From positions 55,488,006-55,552,005 of the forward strand of contig NC_085047.1 of NCBI RefSeq assembly GCF_963662255.1: 64,000 nucleotides of DNA, read 5' to 3'. How positions within the stretch are numbered: the first letter of the stretch is position 1; the number at the start of each line of letters is the position of its first letter. The stretch comes from Cinclus cinclus. Taxonomy: Eukaryota > Chordata > Aves > Passeriformes > Cinclidae. Positions 50,701 through 64,000 of the stretch are shown here, piece by piece. The notes beneath the pieces were generated by a model. That model was not told the DNA's origin. It did no database searches and worked only from the letters and a program-made list of their open reading frames with translations. A program made the translations under genes and the position numbers.

Positions 50701-53700
50701 TATTTTAAAATGGAGTTGTGTATACTATTAGATTTAAATAGACATTAATTTTTACTATTACTTCAGACATTCAATGAAGCATGTATATAGGAAGGATGTA
50801 AGACTGGCATACTTTGACATCATTTTTCCTTGTCTGTTGATAAAATGGTCTTGCTAGGCAGTAGAAAAAGAAAAGCAAATGGCATGCAAATTCTTTAGGA
50901 AAAATAGTTAAAATATGCTAACTGGGATATTTAAATGCTTATTTTTCTCACTCGAGTGCAAATATAAGTAATGTATTGCCCCCTTTTTACTGTTATTTTT
51001 GTTTAATTTCAACAGAAGTCTAAGGAGGAATTTATGTAGACCCATACATTGAAGCTTGCAGTGCGGGAATGAGAAATGTAATCAAAATTGTTAAATGTTC
51101 ATATAGTATATTGATGGCTTGTTAATAGACTTTGGTTTAGACTGCTGTTTGCCCCCTAAAAGCAGGGCATGTATGAAGTTGCAATTGTTAATTGAGTAGT
51201 GTTTGGATAAATCATTGTTTCTATCTTTGTTAATTTTGAATTTCTTTCAAACACCTGGATAGTCATGGTAATTTTTTTTAACTTTTTTTCCAGAAAACAA
51301 GGGGTTTTTTGTTATTCTAAATTTTAGACCAGTGTTAAAGAGAATTAGTTATTTTTATTGAAACACATTATCAAGATAATCTAGTCAAAGCAAGATGTCA
51401 GCAATATCTGTTTTTAATTTTTGAGGTACATAAAATCTTAGTAATGTGCAAATGCATCTGAAGTATTTGCACCTTCTCTTTAACCTGCTAAATTTTAAGA
51501 GCTTGCTTTTTACTTCCTGTGAGTGTCGTATGCTCTTTTTTATTTTGTGGATGGTTTGGTTTGTTTTGGTTTGTTGATGGTTTTTTTCTAATTCGTTGAT
51601 TAAAGATTTTTGTGATTTTATGCTTCACTTCCTAGTTGACATGAAGAACAATTTGATTTTTTTTAAAAAAAAAATAATTTAAAAACTGCCCTTTCTTCCC
51701 ACAGAAGGAAATGGATTTTAGTATTCATATGGAAGTTAACTTAGACATTTAGAAAGTATTGTAGTTATGAATATGACTATGATCTTCCCAAATTTAACTG
51801 ATCATTTCCTATTTCAAAATAGGTATAATATCATAGGACTCACTTCTAGATTTAACAGGACTTCCAGTGCATCTGATAAATGAAAACATTTGCTTTATAA
51901 TTTCTGTACTCCTTTGGACCACTCCTGTGGTCTTATGAATGTTATCACTTTATTCTGAAAACACCTTGCTTTTTCTTGTTGTGAGTTAGTCCCTATTTTA
52001 GCCAAGCTCAAAAATTAAACAAAGAAAAAGATGCTCCATCTGTTGTGAAATATTGTAATGGCTTTTAAAAGAGAGTCCTTCTCTAAGTGAAAATATATTG
52101 AAAAAGTTTGTTGTGGAACAGTTACCTTTTGATATGGTAGCACTTATTGTCAGCATTTTCCATAGGCAAAAAGAACTCCTGATCAAGAAGAATGATTATG
52201 TACTGGTTACCCTGTCCCTATGCTCCCTAAAACCAAAAGATTTTTTCCAGGTTCCCAGGGGAAGGGAAAATGCTGCTTTTAATGCCAAGCACAGGAGTTA
52301 TAAAAGCAGCACTCAAATCTGTACTTTTCTTCATCTGTGTTAACACCTAATTCTAAAAATATTTTTTCAGCTCTCAGTCAGAGTGAAGGATTGTAGTTCT
52401 GTATGACCAGAGTATTTTTTTAAACAAAGGGTCATATGCTCATCTTTAATTCTATGTATCTGGAAATCCATAGCTTGTATGACATGCAAGTGTTACTAAT
52501 ATATTCTTCATACTTCTTTAAGTCCCAGATTCATGACTTCTCTAAACAATTCAAGAGCAGATAATACATGGTTTGTAATAAAAGCAGATGCAAATGCTTG
52601 CCTTCTCTTCCTAGTATTACCAGGTTTAAAATCTGGATCTTCATGATGCTTGTTTTGCATCTGGGTTTAGGGTGTAATGAGGAGACTCTGGAATTAGTAG
52701 TGAGAGAATTATTCCTTCCGGGGTATTGGTACTGCTAAACTGTGTTCTGTTGACATCAGCAACTCCTCTAGTTTTTTTGATGTTTTGATCCCACCATTAT
52801 GACAGTGAATTTGGCTGTGAATATTGAGTATTTGCTTCAGAAATAGATATTTTTGTGAAACTACATAAGAAGCTGACAGAAATGTAAAATACAATGTTCA
52901 TAAGTTCTCTCATAAACTTGTTGTCCTTTATTTGATTTTTTTTTTTTTTTTTGCCACTTAGGTATATAGACTTCTTGTATTTTTGGTGTGTATTACTTAA
53001 TTTGTCAACCTCTGTCTTCTCACCTCAAAACAAATTTTAAACACTGTTCAATTTTTTTTGTTTAATTTTTTTAGCTTAATATAACTTACGTTGCTGACCC
53101 ACTTTCTGTTATTAAAAAGCTGAACAGGATTTGTTCTTGAGGCAGGAATTAATGAAGGCTAACACTAGAGGGCAATTCAAAGCAGCAGCCTACCTCTGCT
53201 TATGTTATGGGTGCCTGTGATGAAAAAGAGGGAGCCAGTGGAGACGTTCCCAGGGTCTTCCCCCAGGCAAAAGCTGCTCTTTGTGATTACCCTCCTAAAT
53301 GGTTTATTTAACTCACTTTTCATATCGTGGAGTGCTCCACTGAGTGAGAAAGAAGTTAAGCCAGCTCTAATGCTTTGCTGAATTACAGGAAACATCTTCC
53401 ATAATGTCTTACCTCATTCACTCTTGCCATTGTCAAAAAGGTGTAACTTTCTCAGTGGTGGGTTTTGTTTGGTTTTTATTTGCTGCCACATGCTACATCA
53501 AACTCTTGGAAAGATACTGGATTTTGGGAGGTAAGGTAACATTGCAGACAAGCTTAAATGTCTTTTGTTAAGTACCAAGGAAAATAGAATATATAATTAG
53601 TAAAATATTTTCTTACAAAATATTGCAAAGTTAGTCAAATTAAGAAAACTGTATGAATAAATAATTTCATATTAAAAAATACACAAAAACCAAACCACAC

Positions 53701-56461
53701 AATAACCAGGGTAAGGCATCAGATAGGTACTTTGTGTCTATAATTTTATCAAGTAAAATATATTATATGGAATACAGAAAAAGGTAGTTGAAGATGAGCA
53801 ATAAAGTGCTGTATTTAATATTTCACCGAGTAGAAGAGATCATCTGTGTATATTGTACACTATTTAAACAATTTATATAACACTGCATTACATAATAAAT
53901 TTCAGTTTTCATTGTTGTAATGCTCATTATAGATTTACAGAACATCTTAAATACTTGTAAATAATAAGCTATAATGCAAATGATGGTGTTGTGGTTCTTG
54001 AAAAGCACTCTAGTATTCTTGTTTTAGCAATGCAAATTTTCTCATTATATTGAAATGTATGCACCCAGCCGTGTAAACGCTTGTGGCACAGTACAAATTT
54101 GAAAACAAAGGGCATTTTATATAAGAGTGTGTATGTGAGTTTATACCTGTCTTTCTGTCTGACTTCATGTGCATACATATATAATATCTTGTATATTTTG
54201 TGTGCTTGTCTGTAAAAAAGCTGATCTATGATTAAAATGGCATGTTTGTTTCTACACTCTGGATCAGTTTGTCAAGTTGTATTTTCATTGCATTCCTTAC
54301 TATTAATGTCTAAAATCTGCTTTAGCTGCTTTTACGTTGTTTTTTTTTTTTTTTTTTATAAAGAACATTTATTAGCAATCACTCTTGCAGTGCCACAATT
54401 AGTATAAATACTGCAGTGCATTGTTACAGTAAACGTTTACACCTGTTTTCTGCAGGTCTGATCAGCAGCTCTGGTGCATTTTGAAAATATGTAATCTGCT
54501 GGCAATGATGTGCCCGATCTTAACTGGTGCTGGTGCCTCTGAAAGAGAGATATTGTGTCCTAACACAGTATATATAGCTCAGCAATGACTGGCCTTGATC
54601 AGTCTGTCCAAGAAGAAAATAGTTTTCTTGGTTCTTAATTTGCAAAATCCCCAGTGGGGTAAAAAAAGGAGCATGTGGGATTTAACCTACAGAAATCATT
54701 AGGTTCTCTGGGGTTTAGGGGGAAATTTTTAGTTTAACTGGGGCAGTGGGTTTGAGGAATCAGCTGGCAGCCGTGTACACTGATACAGAGGTCTTAATCA
54801 CATACATGAACTCTTTGTTTTGGAATGTATTTCTATGAAATCTGTCTGATTCTAGGTGATTAAACCAAGCATGCATGTAAGCTTTTAAGGAACTGAACCC
54901 TTAATCTTTTGCAGGTAAGACACTACCATTTTAAGAATAAGCACTTTCTTGCCAATATGACTCTTTTTCTTTTTTTTTTCCCTCTTTTTTTTTTTTTTCC
55001 TCCGGTTACCAGCTTGATTTTTGGCCCTAAATCAAAGAGATAAGTTCTGTCATTAACATTAAAGCTGTCTTCAGAATTTTGTTTATTTGAACAAAGCAAG
55101 AGCCAATATCTAAGTACCAGCAATGTGCAGGCCAGTATTGCAGTATTGGTCTGTTCTGTCTTTAAGCAGGTGGTTTCATGTGGCAAGCTGGAAGAGAGAC
55201 TCTTTCTTCCCAGCTTTTGACAAAAAGATGACGCATATGACTCAGAATTAGAAGGGGAAATCTGCCAGTTTGCATCAGTTCCTTAACTTGTGGGCTGCTA
55301 TTCACCACAAGAAAAATCAGTATACTCGCACCAGTGCTTCTTGAGAGATGAGGAGTAATCATTTCTTCCAAAAAGTGTAGGATGATTGGAGTAGGCCTTT
55401 CATGTTACACTACGCTTTTCCTATATTAAGGTATTTTTTATTATATTAAATTTGTAGAAAGAAAGAAAAGGATAATTTTATTAAATGCTACATTTAATAA
55501 TTAATGTAGGAATCAGATATTATAGCTTAAGGCAGATCAAAAGCAAAGTGATATGTTTTATGAAACTTCTGTTTTGTTGGCACTGAAACTCAGCTGTTAT
55601 AGATCTCCAGAGTCAAAAGGTAAGGGGGTTTTTTGTATATTTTTTTTAACCTAATTCCACATATCTTAATCTCCAGTTCCTGCTTTTAAGTAAGTTAGTA
55701 GGACTGAAAAAAAAAAATAACTTTGAAGACAGAAGCCATCTATTTTGAAGGGGAAAATTGTACTTGAAGTATGGAAGATCTGTGTTTTCAAAATGTCTTG
55801 CCTTACATTTGCTATAGAAGATAATGCAGATAATTCTGATTCTTTCATATAGGTTTGGATTATGATGGAGAGAGGCTTCTTGCAATACTGATATTGCTCA
55901 AAGAGCATACTGACAAGTAACTTTTTTATTGAAAAATTCAGATGCTAGTTTTCAGAGATTTAACATTTTTAAGTTTGTGGGTATTTATTAGTTTGAGAGT
56001 GCAATTTTTTTTTCTTAACTATTTGTGTACTTTAAGTATTGGATTATAAGTATTTTTTCTTAATATATTAGCATCTAGTTAATTCAGCATGGTTTTACAT
56101 CAAGCTTGTTAGTGAAATATTGAAAATCTAGCTTAATATAGAGCCATAAGAAGCACCCAGCATCCTTATCTTGTCCTTTTTTTTTCTTTTTTTCTTTTTT
56201 CTTTTTTTTTTTTCTGGATAAAGTTGCTTCCATATGTCAGAACTGTTGTTCTTGTTTTGGAAAAGCTTGTTCGAAGTGAAGTTTGTTTTCTGGCTGGAAA
56301 TAGGAAATTCACTGCTTATTGATCTGTGTCAGCCTTAGAAAGTACCATTTTATTTTGTGTTAGCTTAGTTCTGTGAGTAGTGGGTCTCATTGATGGAAAG
56401 TGGAGGGAGGGCCAAACAAATGTTTTTTTGAGAGGCAGTACACAGATCTGTGTTGTAGATG

Positions 56462-56487
56462 GTAGTATTAGTAGTATTAGTAGTATT
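56462..56487. repeat. (GTAGTATTA)3 nonanucleotide repeat
   Basis: Nearly three copies of a nine-base unit. A looser relative (GTAGTAGTAG and TATTTATATTAA units) is at 60,820-60,870. Confidence 0.8.
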
Positions 56488-59400
56488 CTATTAATATTTC
56501 ATGGAGAGATGGGGGAAAGATTGGAATCTGTACCCCAAAGGTACTGTGGACACCTGAAACTTCTGCTGAAGTGACTAATTAAATACTGAAGTTGTAGAAA
56601 TACAGCTAATGACTGGAAAACTAGCAGTTACTAGGAGCTGTTCCTCTGCTATTAACTAGTGGATTCCCTTAACAGTTGAGTTGATTTCTTCAAACAGGTC
56701 AGTCTCACCTTTCAGAAGTCATGCTGTTGTCTGGCATTTTATCGAAGTCATGTAGTGATGATGTTAAGAAAAAGACAAATTTACTGCCTGAGCCAGAAGG
56801 CAAGCTTACAAAAAGCAACTTCTTTCAGGACACGAAAAGCCCTTTGTTCTGTGGCCTTGGTCTTTTTGTGCTTTGACCCTTATTTTATAGCATTGTCACT
56901 CTGACCTTAAATCTTTGAAAGCAGACAAGCAGCAAATTTAGCCCTTTACAAGTGGTGTTTCGTTCTGAGCTATGGGCCTGGTTTTTATCTTTAGGCATTA
57001 TAGTCCCATACAATACTGAGATGTAACAAAATCTCAATTTTAAAATTTGTGGCTTGGCATAGTGTAAATTATTATTTATATACAAGGTAATTAATAAAAA
57101 TGTTGCTCTGTTACTGGCTTATGATTTGTAATTATTTACCAATTTGATATAAGACAGCAGCTAGGAAGGCGGTCTGGGTAATAGTGGCCAATATATTTTT
57201 CACTTTCCTAGAAGTACTTTGGAAATTGATCCTGTGCACAGACCACCAGGGTTTCTGCAAAAGTGGCTGGAATATTCTGTTGAGGACAAGAAATGCTGTG
57301 CTGTGTATTCTATAGTTAGGTTATTTAAACAGCAATACTTGCATGGCCTTCTTTCATAAAAGGCTGTGCCAGCTTAGAGGAGCACAGAATTTTACATGTA
57401 GCCTGTGACTGTTACATGAGCGAGTCTTCTGAGAACTTCATAAAACTTAAATTATTTTGTAAGAAGAACTGAAATTAATTACTATAATAGAGAACCAATA
57501 GTTGATAGATTTTAAAGGGTTTTTTAAATTTAATATGTTTAAAAGGAGAACCTGTTTCCCTGTCTTAATAACTTTACATTATGTAGCTGGTTTGTATTGT
57601 ACAATTGTTGTTTGGAGAGGGATTGTCACATTTTCTTTTATCACCAATGACTCTATATACTTCAGGTTTTGGAAACTTCAGCTATAATAATAGTATAATC
57701 TTTTCTGAATGTAGAAGTGTAATAACCTAAGTCTACATTTATTAAAGAACTTGAAAATATTTATCTTTTAAAATAATTTTTTTAAATCTGAAAAGGTGTT
57801 AGAAAAAATTTTTAATACTCTTACAGAAACTGAAGATTCTACTTTGAGACAGATCTGGCTTTCTTTTTGATGGATCCACCATATTTAGTTTTAATATTTT
57901 TTGTGATAAAAATTGGGGGGGGGTAAAGAACATTTTAATTGCTACTATAATGAAATATAACATCTTACATTGTAGAACTTAGAAAATAGCTTCTTCATTT
58001 TTCTTAATTTTGTATGTGTCCTTTCAAGCAGAAAGAATGCTGGTACAGATTGAAAGTGTTCACACAGTTTTTCTTCCTGTGTGCTTGCCAAAGGTGCAGA
58101 AAAGTCAGATTTTTTAAAAGTTATGTGCAGGCTATACCAGTGCAGTCAAGAGGGATCTGGAAAGCTTTTCTGAAATGCAGCTTTTACAAACTCTGCTAGA
58201 GCTTGGAGCTTGTTACACTTTACAAAGTTCCCTGTGAAGTGTTTCATATAGCAATCTAGTTAATGCATCAGCTTCTGACAAAACACTTTTTAGAAGCTGG
58301 GAAAAGAGGTGGGAGGGGTTGGTCTTATCAGTTTTATTTTTAAGCTACAGTTGATTCTAAAATACACTGATAATATACCAAACTATACAGTGATTTTTTT
58401 TGTGTGTGTATGTGCTCTATCAGCTTCCCATAGTTATTCTTTTTTTAGCTAGCAAGCTATAAAAATTGACATACTGTACTTGTTCAAGTCAGAACTGACT
58501 ACCTTTAGTTTCTTGCCTTTCACAGAAATTCACTGCATTCTGTTTGCTGTTCATCACTCCAATAGAAGCATCAAATTGCAGAACCAAGTAACAGTCTTCA
58601 CTCTAGTTTGTCTTCCTGGGTGCAGTTGGCGAGGGGGGTTGCACCTCATACAAATTAATATATGAGTCTAGCTAGTATAAGCAGTAGTTGGAATCTTGGA
58701 TTAAGTAAAAAGGGTGTAAAACAGAACTTGATGCTGAGAGTCCTTAACTGCACTTCTAAATTTCCAGGTATTTTTATACTTCTGAATTTCTCAATGGTTT
58801 TACTTCCTGGTTTTTATTTTTAGCTGGCTTTGTTATTTCATGTTTATCTTATGCAGTAGTTCTCCAGCTAGTCTAAATCAGTTTGTTCACGATCCTTGGA
58901 GAGATGGCTGGACACATGATATAGATTCTCCAAATTTAGTAGCAGTAAATTTCAGTAATCAGCAGTCATCTGCTTTACTTTAGTTATTAATACTTCACAT
59001 TGCAAAAAATGCAGTTCTCCCAGTCTTTTGCCATGGTTATATGGGGAGTATTGTTGGCATAATCAGGAAATAGTGAACATGCAAATTTTTTTTTCTTTTT
59101 TTAATGTCAAAGTTTGTTCTACCAAAACTCTAAATTAGTGGTAGTTATATCTGTTCAAATATTCATCTCTTTGTTCAGAGAACTGTTTAAATCATTAGTT
59201 TTGATTTTTTTTTTTTTTTATGCAACTTCATAATCTTGGAGATATTCAGCTACTTGCTGGAAGGTATGGGAGGACCTCTTATACATGGAGAGGGTATATA
59301 AGCTTGGTCCTGAATTACTGCAGTTCTTTGAGGTGAAGTGAGGCAAATTTTTTGCTGTGTTAGAGTTATTTAATTAAAAAAAATGCAGTGAAATTGGTAG

Positions 59401-62400
59401 TTTAGAGACAGATTTTTTAAAAAAAATTTAATTGTTTTTTTAGAACTGCAGTCTGAAACACTAATTTAAAATCTTACTGTTACTTTAGGAGAAGAGCAAT
59501 CAAGTTATATAGGTTATTCTCTTAATTCTTCTTCTTCTGAGCAGAAAGCAACCTCATTTAAGTTGAGTGAATTAACTGAGTGTTGTAGGTTATGCCTGAA
59601 TCAAACAATAATGAAATAGTAGCTGAAACTATACTGATACCTTTAAAGTTAATGTTCTGAAATATTTCAGTGGAATCTTTTCTTTTTACAACATACATGC
59701 ATCTCACTTTAAAGGCTGTTGACACCACAAATTAGATAGAAAGATGGTTCCTTAACAAAGAAACAAGAAGGCAGGAGTAAAATAATATATTTCTAAATTT
59801 TAGATTTAAGAATGAACAAGAGTTATAAATTCTAGTATGTTTGCAGTATAACTACTGCAAAGTTGAGTAATCATATGACAAAAATAAAATGAAACTATTG
59901 TTTTAGCTTGGAGGGAGGGGTGTACACAGTGTATGAGAGAGATACAGCTACATACTCTTATAGCTCTTAAAATCTTAGAGAATGGAAGTGTTTTCTTGGA
60001 AGTGAACAGTGAGATTATCTCTAATTCTTTTTCCCAGATTAATTCAATAAAACCCCAAAAGCATTTTTCAGTGTTGAACTGCCACTGTATTTGTTCATAT
60101 TTAGTGGTGTGTTAGTGGCACTGAACTGTGAGAGAAGAGCTTGGCAAATTCACCAGCAGTTGCCCAAAAAGCTACACTGCAAAATGTCCTGTCTAACATA
60201 GAAGTAATTTACTCCATTAATGGAATGCACAGAGCAGGATACACTGGTCAAAGATGCCCGACTTCATGCTGTGCCATCTCAGTGCAAACCCTGTCTCACT
60301 TCTGGTTAAACTAAGCTAACCTGGGAAAACAGATACGGACATGTAATTGATGTTGTCTGGGCTGTGGAGGAGAGTAGCACTGCTGGACAAATGTGTAATG
60401 CATTTAGACTGTGGAACACTTAAGTCTCTCAGGTTCATGTTCAGTTTTCTAATTTTAATCTGAAATAAGCTTGGGCAAGGGTCACAATGAACAGTGAAGT
60501 AATAGCCTTGCTTTCATATAGGGTCTGTGTTTCGCATTAATGACTAAGGAACAGAAGCAAAAGAGTATGGTTGTGAGCATTGGTGTATAACGCTGTTGAT
60601 GAGGAGGAGGTTTTGGCCAAGAAATATCAAGAGATATTGACCAGAAGGCACGAGGTAAATGTTTAATTTTGCGTCATGTTCTTGGGTATTAGAGACAGTA
60701 TACAGTGTTTAATACAAAGGCCTTGGTGTGTTTTACTCCAAGTCGCTGACCTGACAGTCAGATTGCAGGCCTAGTGATACCTTTTGGGTATAATATGTTA
60801 CATAGAGGTTTCAGGAGTTATTAGTATTTATATTAAAGTATTTATATTAATATTAGTAGTAGTAGTTATAGCAGCATTTAAGGATCTTATAAGTTTGTAT
60901 AGTAGCCAGAAATTAACTTGTGGCTGGTTTTCCTAGGATCAGAAAAGATTGAGTTTGGCTTGGTGTTGTCATAGACTCCTGACTATAAGCAGTAAAAAAC
61001 TGAAATACTATATATTGGGCTTGGTCTTTGATAAATCAACTAAGAAATACTGAAATCAAGTAAAGGCTCCTTCATTGCTTGGGAACACTCCAATTGCTAA
61101 AGCAAGCACAAATACACGTACACACACACACACTCTTTTCCTTTCTCTTTCTTTTTTTTAACAGTTCCAGGTTTTTTTTGGTTTTTTTTGTTTTTTTTTT
61201 TCCAAAAAGCATTCCTGACTTGTATATGTGAGCTGCTTCTGTGGAATTTCAGTTTTACATCTTCAGAATCCTTCTTGCTCAGCAGAGCTCTTGCTTTTAG
61301 GGACTTCGGTAATGTAATGGAGCTGCTTGCATTCATGTTTCCCAGCTGTTGTTGAGGTCTCCTTCGTCTGTCTCTCATCCACAGACTTAAGACACAAGGA
61401 TGGAGGTAGGAGAAGCACTCTTGGTAACAACTATATTCACTTTATGACCAAAACATAATGGTACACAGCTTTGTGCAGACATTCCTGAATTTCAGTAGAT
61501 TCCTGGCTCAGTTATGAGTGCACTTCTTATCTTAGACTTCTCCCTTTCATCCTTTTCCTGTCCTACAACCCCTTCTCTCACATACACTGTCTTCAATTTT
61601 ATGTGATAATTTGCTTATCCTTCTTGCAGATTTTATCTATTTTAATAGCAGTGTAGAAAACATACAGTCACATTGTGTTAAATTTTGGGTTGATTGGTTT
61701 CTTTTGAGGCATTTTGTAGTAAAGTTTTAAAAAAGCCAGCAACAGAACACCTTCCAAAATCATTAAAAACAGAATTATAAAAAAAAAAATTCAAATAGCT
61801 TGGAATCCTGTAATTCATGCAAGGTTTTGTGTTCATGTTTTGTATGGGTGCATGGAATTACCTGCAAGTTTTCTTACTAATGTATTTATTGTAGGAAATA
61901 GCATAATAGTTCTGCCAAGTCTTCATTTCATGGTGTGTATAGGTTAATTTTAGAAGGATTTAGTTATGCAACAGGAAAAATACCCCTACATACTTAAGCT
62001 AGAACCTGAAATCAACCAGGCAATTGAAAGAATAGTATCAGTTAAACACATGGAGTTTCAAATTCAGAATTTGGCCTGAATGTAAAAATGAGAAATGCAC
62101 TTCCAAAGGTATTGAATGTTGCAGCTGTCTTATTTTAAATAATTTTCTTTCAATCTTTTAAGGTAAATCTACAAACACAAAGCAGTATTTTTTCTTGCTA
62201 GAGAACATTTTTCATACTTTTTTTTTTCCCCAGAAAAGTTGAAGTAAATCCTTTACTGCTGGCTAGCATTTTTGCTTATCTTTTGCTATCACATCTATCT
62301 TTATCTATGCTTTCCACATTACATATATGGTGGAGATTGTCTTTCTTCCCTTGGTTTATACCTAGCACAGTTTTTTTGAGGGGAGAGACCAACTGTCAGA

Positions 62401-64000
62401 GCATACATTTACAGTATAGGTTTATTTTGACTTTGCACTCCTGCTTTAATTCACCCTGGTTAGTTGGGTAAGTTGTGCCTTTTTAGTTTAGTTTGCCTAT
62501 TTTAGCTGTCCAATTTAAAAAACAAACATAGGTAGTAAGAGGTGGGGTGGGGATAAGTGTAAATATAGCTGTGCATGTATAAAATATACTGGAAATGGCT
62601 CTTTGCAGTTCCTCAAGTTAGCATTTCTACCTGGACAAACTATATATAAAGTGTTGCTGCTGTTACCTGTAAATTTACACTAGCAATCTCACTGTAATTG
62701 GCACATGTGTGGCAATGGACTCTTCTAACAGATATTGCCCTGCTGTATTACTGTAGGAACAAAAATAGGAAGGGAGAAAAGAAAAAATCCCTAATCTTTC
62801 CCTGCCAAATCTCTTTTTGTGCTTCCAGATAGCCCTGTTCATTCCCAGAAGTTGTCTGTCAAGACCTGACTAGAAGGCATATTGCAGTGGAGTGGTGTGC
62901 TTGGGTCCATGCTGTGTAAGTAGCTTTTGTCTTAACAGTTGAGTATATAAACATTAAAGTGTAATTCACGTTATCTAGGGAACCTAGATATCTAGTAAAA
63001 GGACTGTACACACTTAAAACTCTGGCATCCTTTAGTCTAAGAAAATGATACCTAGCAGGGATGTGAACTCCACATCTACTGCCTACTTCAAGTAAAGCAG
63101 CATGGTCATTCTAGGCTGGAGGCAGATGAATTCCTGCTCATAATAACACATAAGATACTATTCTTGCTAACAACTCTTGTGGGTTTTTAATTTTTTTTTT
63201 CCCTCTGAAATTAAGACTCTTGAGTCTGCCCAAAAATTGCAGTAAGGGCAAGTTGCTAACAAATGGCTTGAGGACTGATAGAGTAGTTGACAGAAGCTTA
63301 TTTTTAAATCGGATTCTTATTCTGTTACATATGAAAGTTGTTGGGGTTTTCTTTTCGCATCTGAGTTTCTAGATGACAGAAAGTTAGATTAGAAAATAAC
63401 CCAGTTTTTTTTGTTTTCTTTTGAAATAAACATCTGCATAATCTTTAGTTCCTCTAATCAGACACACAATTGTTCAGTTTATGGTTCATGTCCCATTAAG
63501 GTATTATGCACCTGTGACAATAAAATCTAGAGCTTCACTGTAAATAAACAGTCATCTTGGCAAGGGACAGATGTTTTCTAAATGTTTTGTAGTTCATTAA
63601 TACAACTGATGTTACTTCGTGGAAGCTAAAATTCAATAATAAAATTCTTCATTCAGCACTGAGGGGATGTTTCTGTTTCCTTGAAGCATGGTAGACACCT
63701 TGGCATAACGTAGCAGCACATAATGGTTTGTGGGTTTTGAAAAGGTGCAGGCCATATTGTGCTGCCTCAAAAATACAAGGATTTCATCACCCTGAAGAGA
63801 CATACCACTTATGATTTAGTCAATCTTGTGATGCTGATGTCTGTCATACTTTAGCAGCACGTAAATATTGGTGTTAAGACTGTAAATATCTCCAGTATTA
63901 ACTGTGCTGCTGAAGTAAGGCTGGTCACTTCTGCACACGAGTCATGGAACAGACACTGCATGTATTTCCTATGCCTTTTTGTTGCTATAGTGTTTTGTTT

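Larger units (their letters stand above)
43196..64000 (+). other. Presumed long intron(s) of a plus-strand transcript
   Basis: This is AT-rich DNA with noticeably more T than A on the plus strand and many poly-T or pyrimidine tracts. Examples are 44,233-44,258, 47,014-47,038, 52,935-52,952, 54,339-54,358, 56,177-56,214, 59,204-59,219 and 61,147-61,202. T and G excess on the non-template strand is a known mark of germline transcription, so plus-strand transcription from the CpG island is inferred. No interspersed repeat was recognised. One A-run (48,311-48,327) and C-runs (47,384-47,398) are present. Only weak exon candidates were found (47.7, 60.6 and 61.4 kb), so the main exons must lie beyond the right edge. 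Confidence 0.5.

Noticed and set aside
52098..52343. 81-codon plus-strand frame
   Set aside because: It starts with a non-ATG codon and has no supporting acceptor/donor pair at its edges or known domain.
61097..61378. 93-codon minus-strand frame rich in Lys and Arg
   Set aside because: Its last third is translation of poly-T and CA simple sequence. The first part has only weak splice context and no recognised homology.
1..64000. Prokaryotic systems, CRISPR arrays, tRNA or rRNA genes, microRNA precursors
   Set aside because: No spaced direct repeats, cloverleaf A/B boxes, rRNA blocks or familiar microRNA mature sequences were seen on either strand. The overall texture is vertebrate intron and intergene DNA.

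Overview
The window looks like vertebrate, most probably bird, nuclear DNA. It is AT-rich and intron/intergene-like, with no bacterial or viral gene layout. The strongest taxonomic clue is a truncated CR1-type LINE 3' end at about 20.72-21.20 kb, diverged but recognisable and ending in the ATTCTGTG-like terminal repeats of avian CR1. Consistent with a bird genome are the low density of recognisable interspersed repeats, the absence of Alu, L1 or B-type SINEs, and a very G/C-homopolymer-rich CpG island. No complete protein-coding gene, rRNA, tRNA, CRISPR array or prokaryotic feature can be supported.

Layout. From 1 to about 39.1 kb the DNA is AT-rich and holds simple repeats, one clear CR1 fragment and a 295-bp uninterrupted (AAAGG)59 array. 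Several short open segments lie between plausible splice sites on the minus strand. The best is a 308-base segment at 35,518-35,825. From about 39.1 to 43.1 kb lies a large, very CpG-rich island, the only unambiguous regulatory landmark. It carries strong consensus splice donors on both strands (plus: 40,842; minus: 40,757 and 40,228), so it reads as a TATA-less, possibly bidirectional promoter. From 43.2 to 64 kb the sequence is AT-rich with many poly-T and pyrimidine tracts on the plus strand. This is best read as the long first intron, or introns, of a plus-strand gene whose main coding exons lie beyond the right edge.

How the parts may work together (inference). The island would launch a plus-strand transcript, first exon ending near 40,841, into the right half. 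It may also launch a divergent minus-strand gene or long noncoding RNA into the left half. The gene could not be named from sequence alone. Reading frames of 60-120 codons are about as numerous as expected by chance in DNA of this composition. Candidate exons are therefore given low confidence, and the long GC-rich frames inside the island are treated as by-products of composition.
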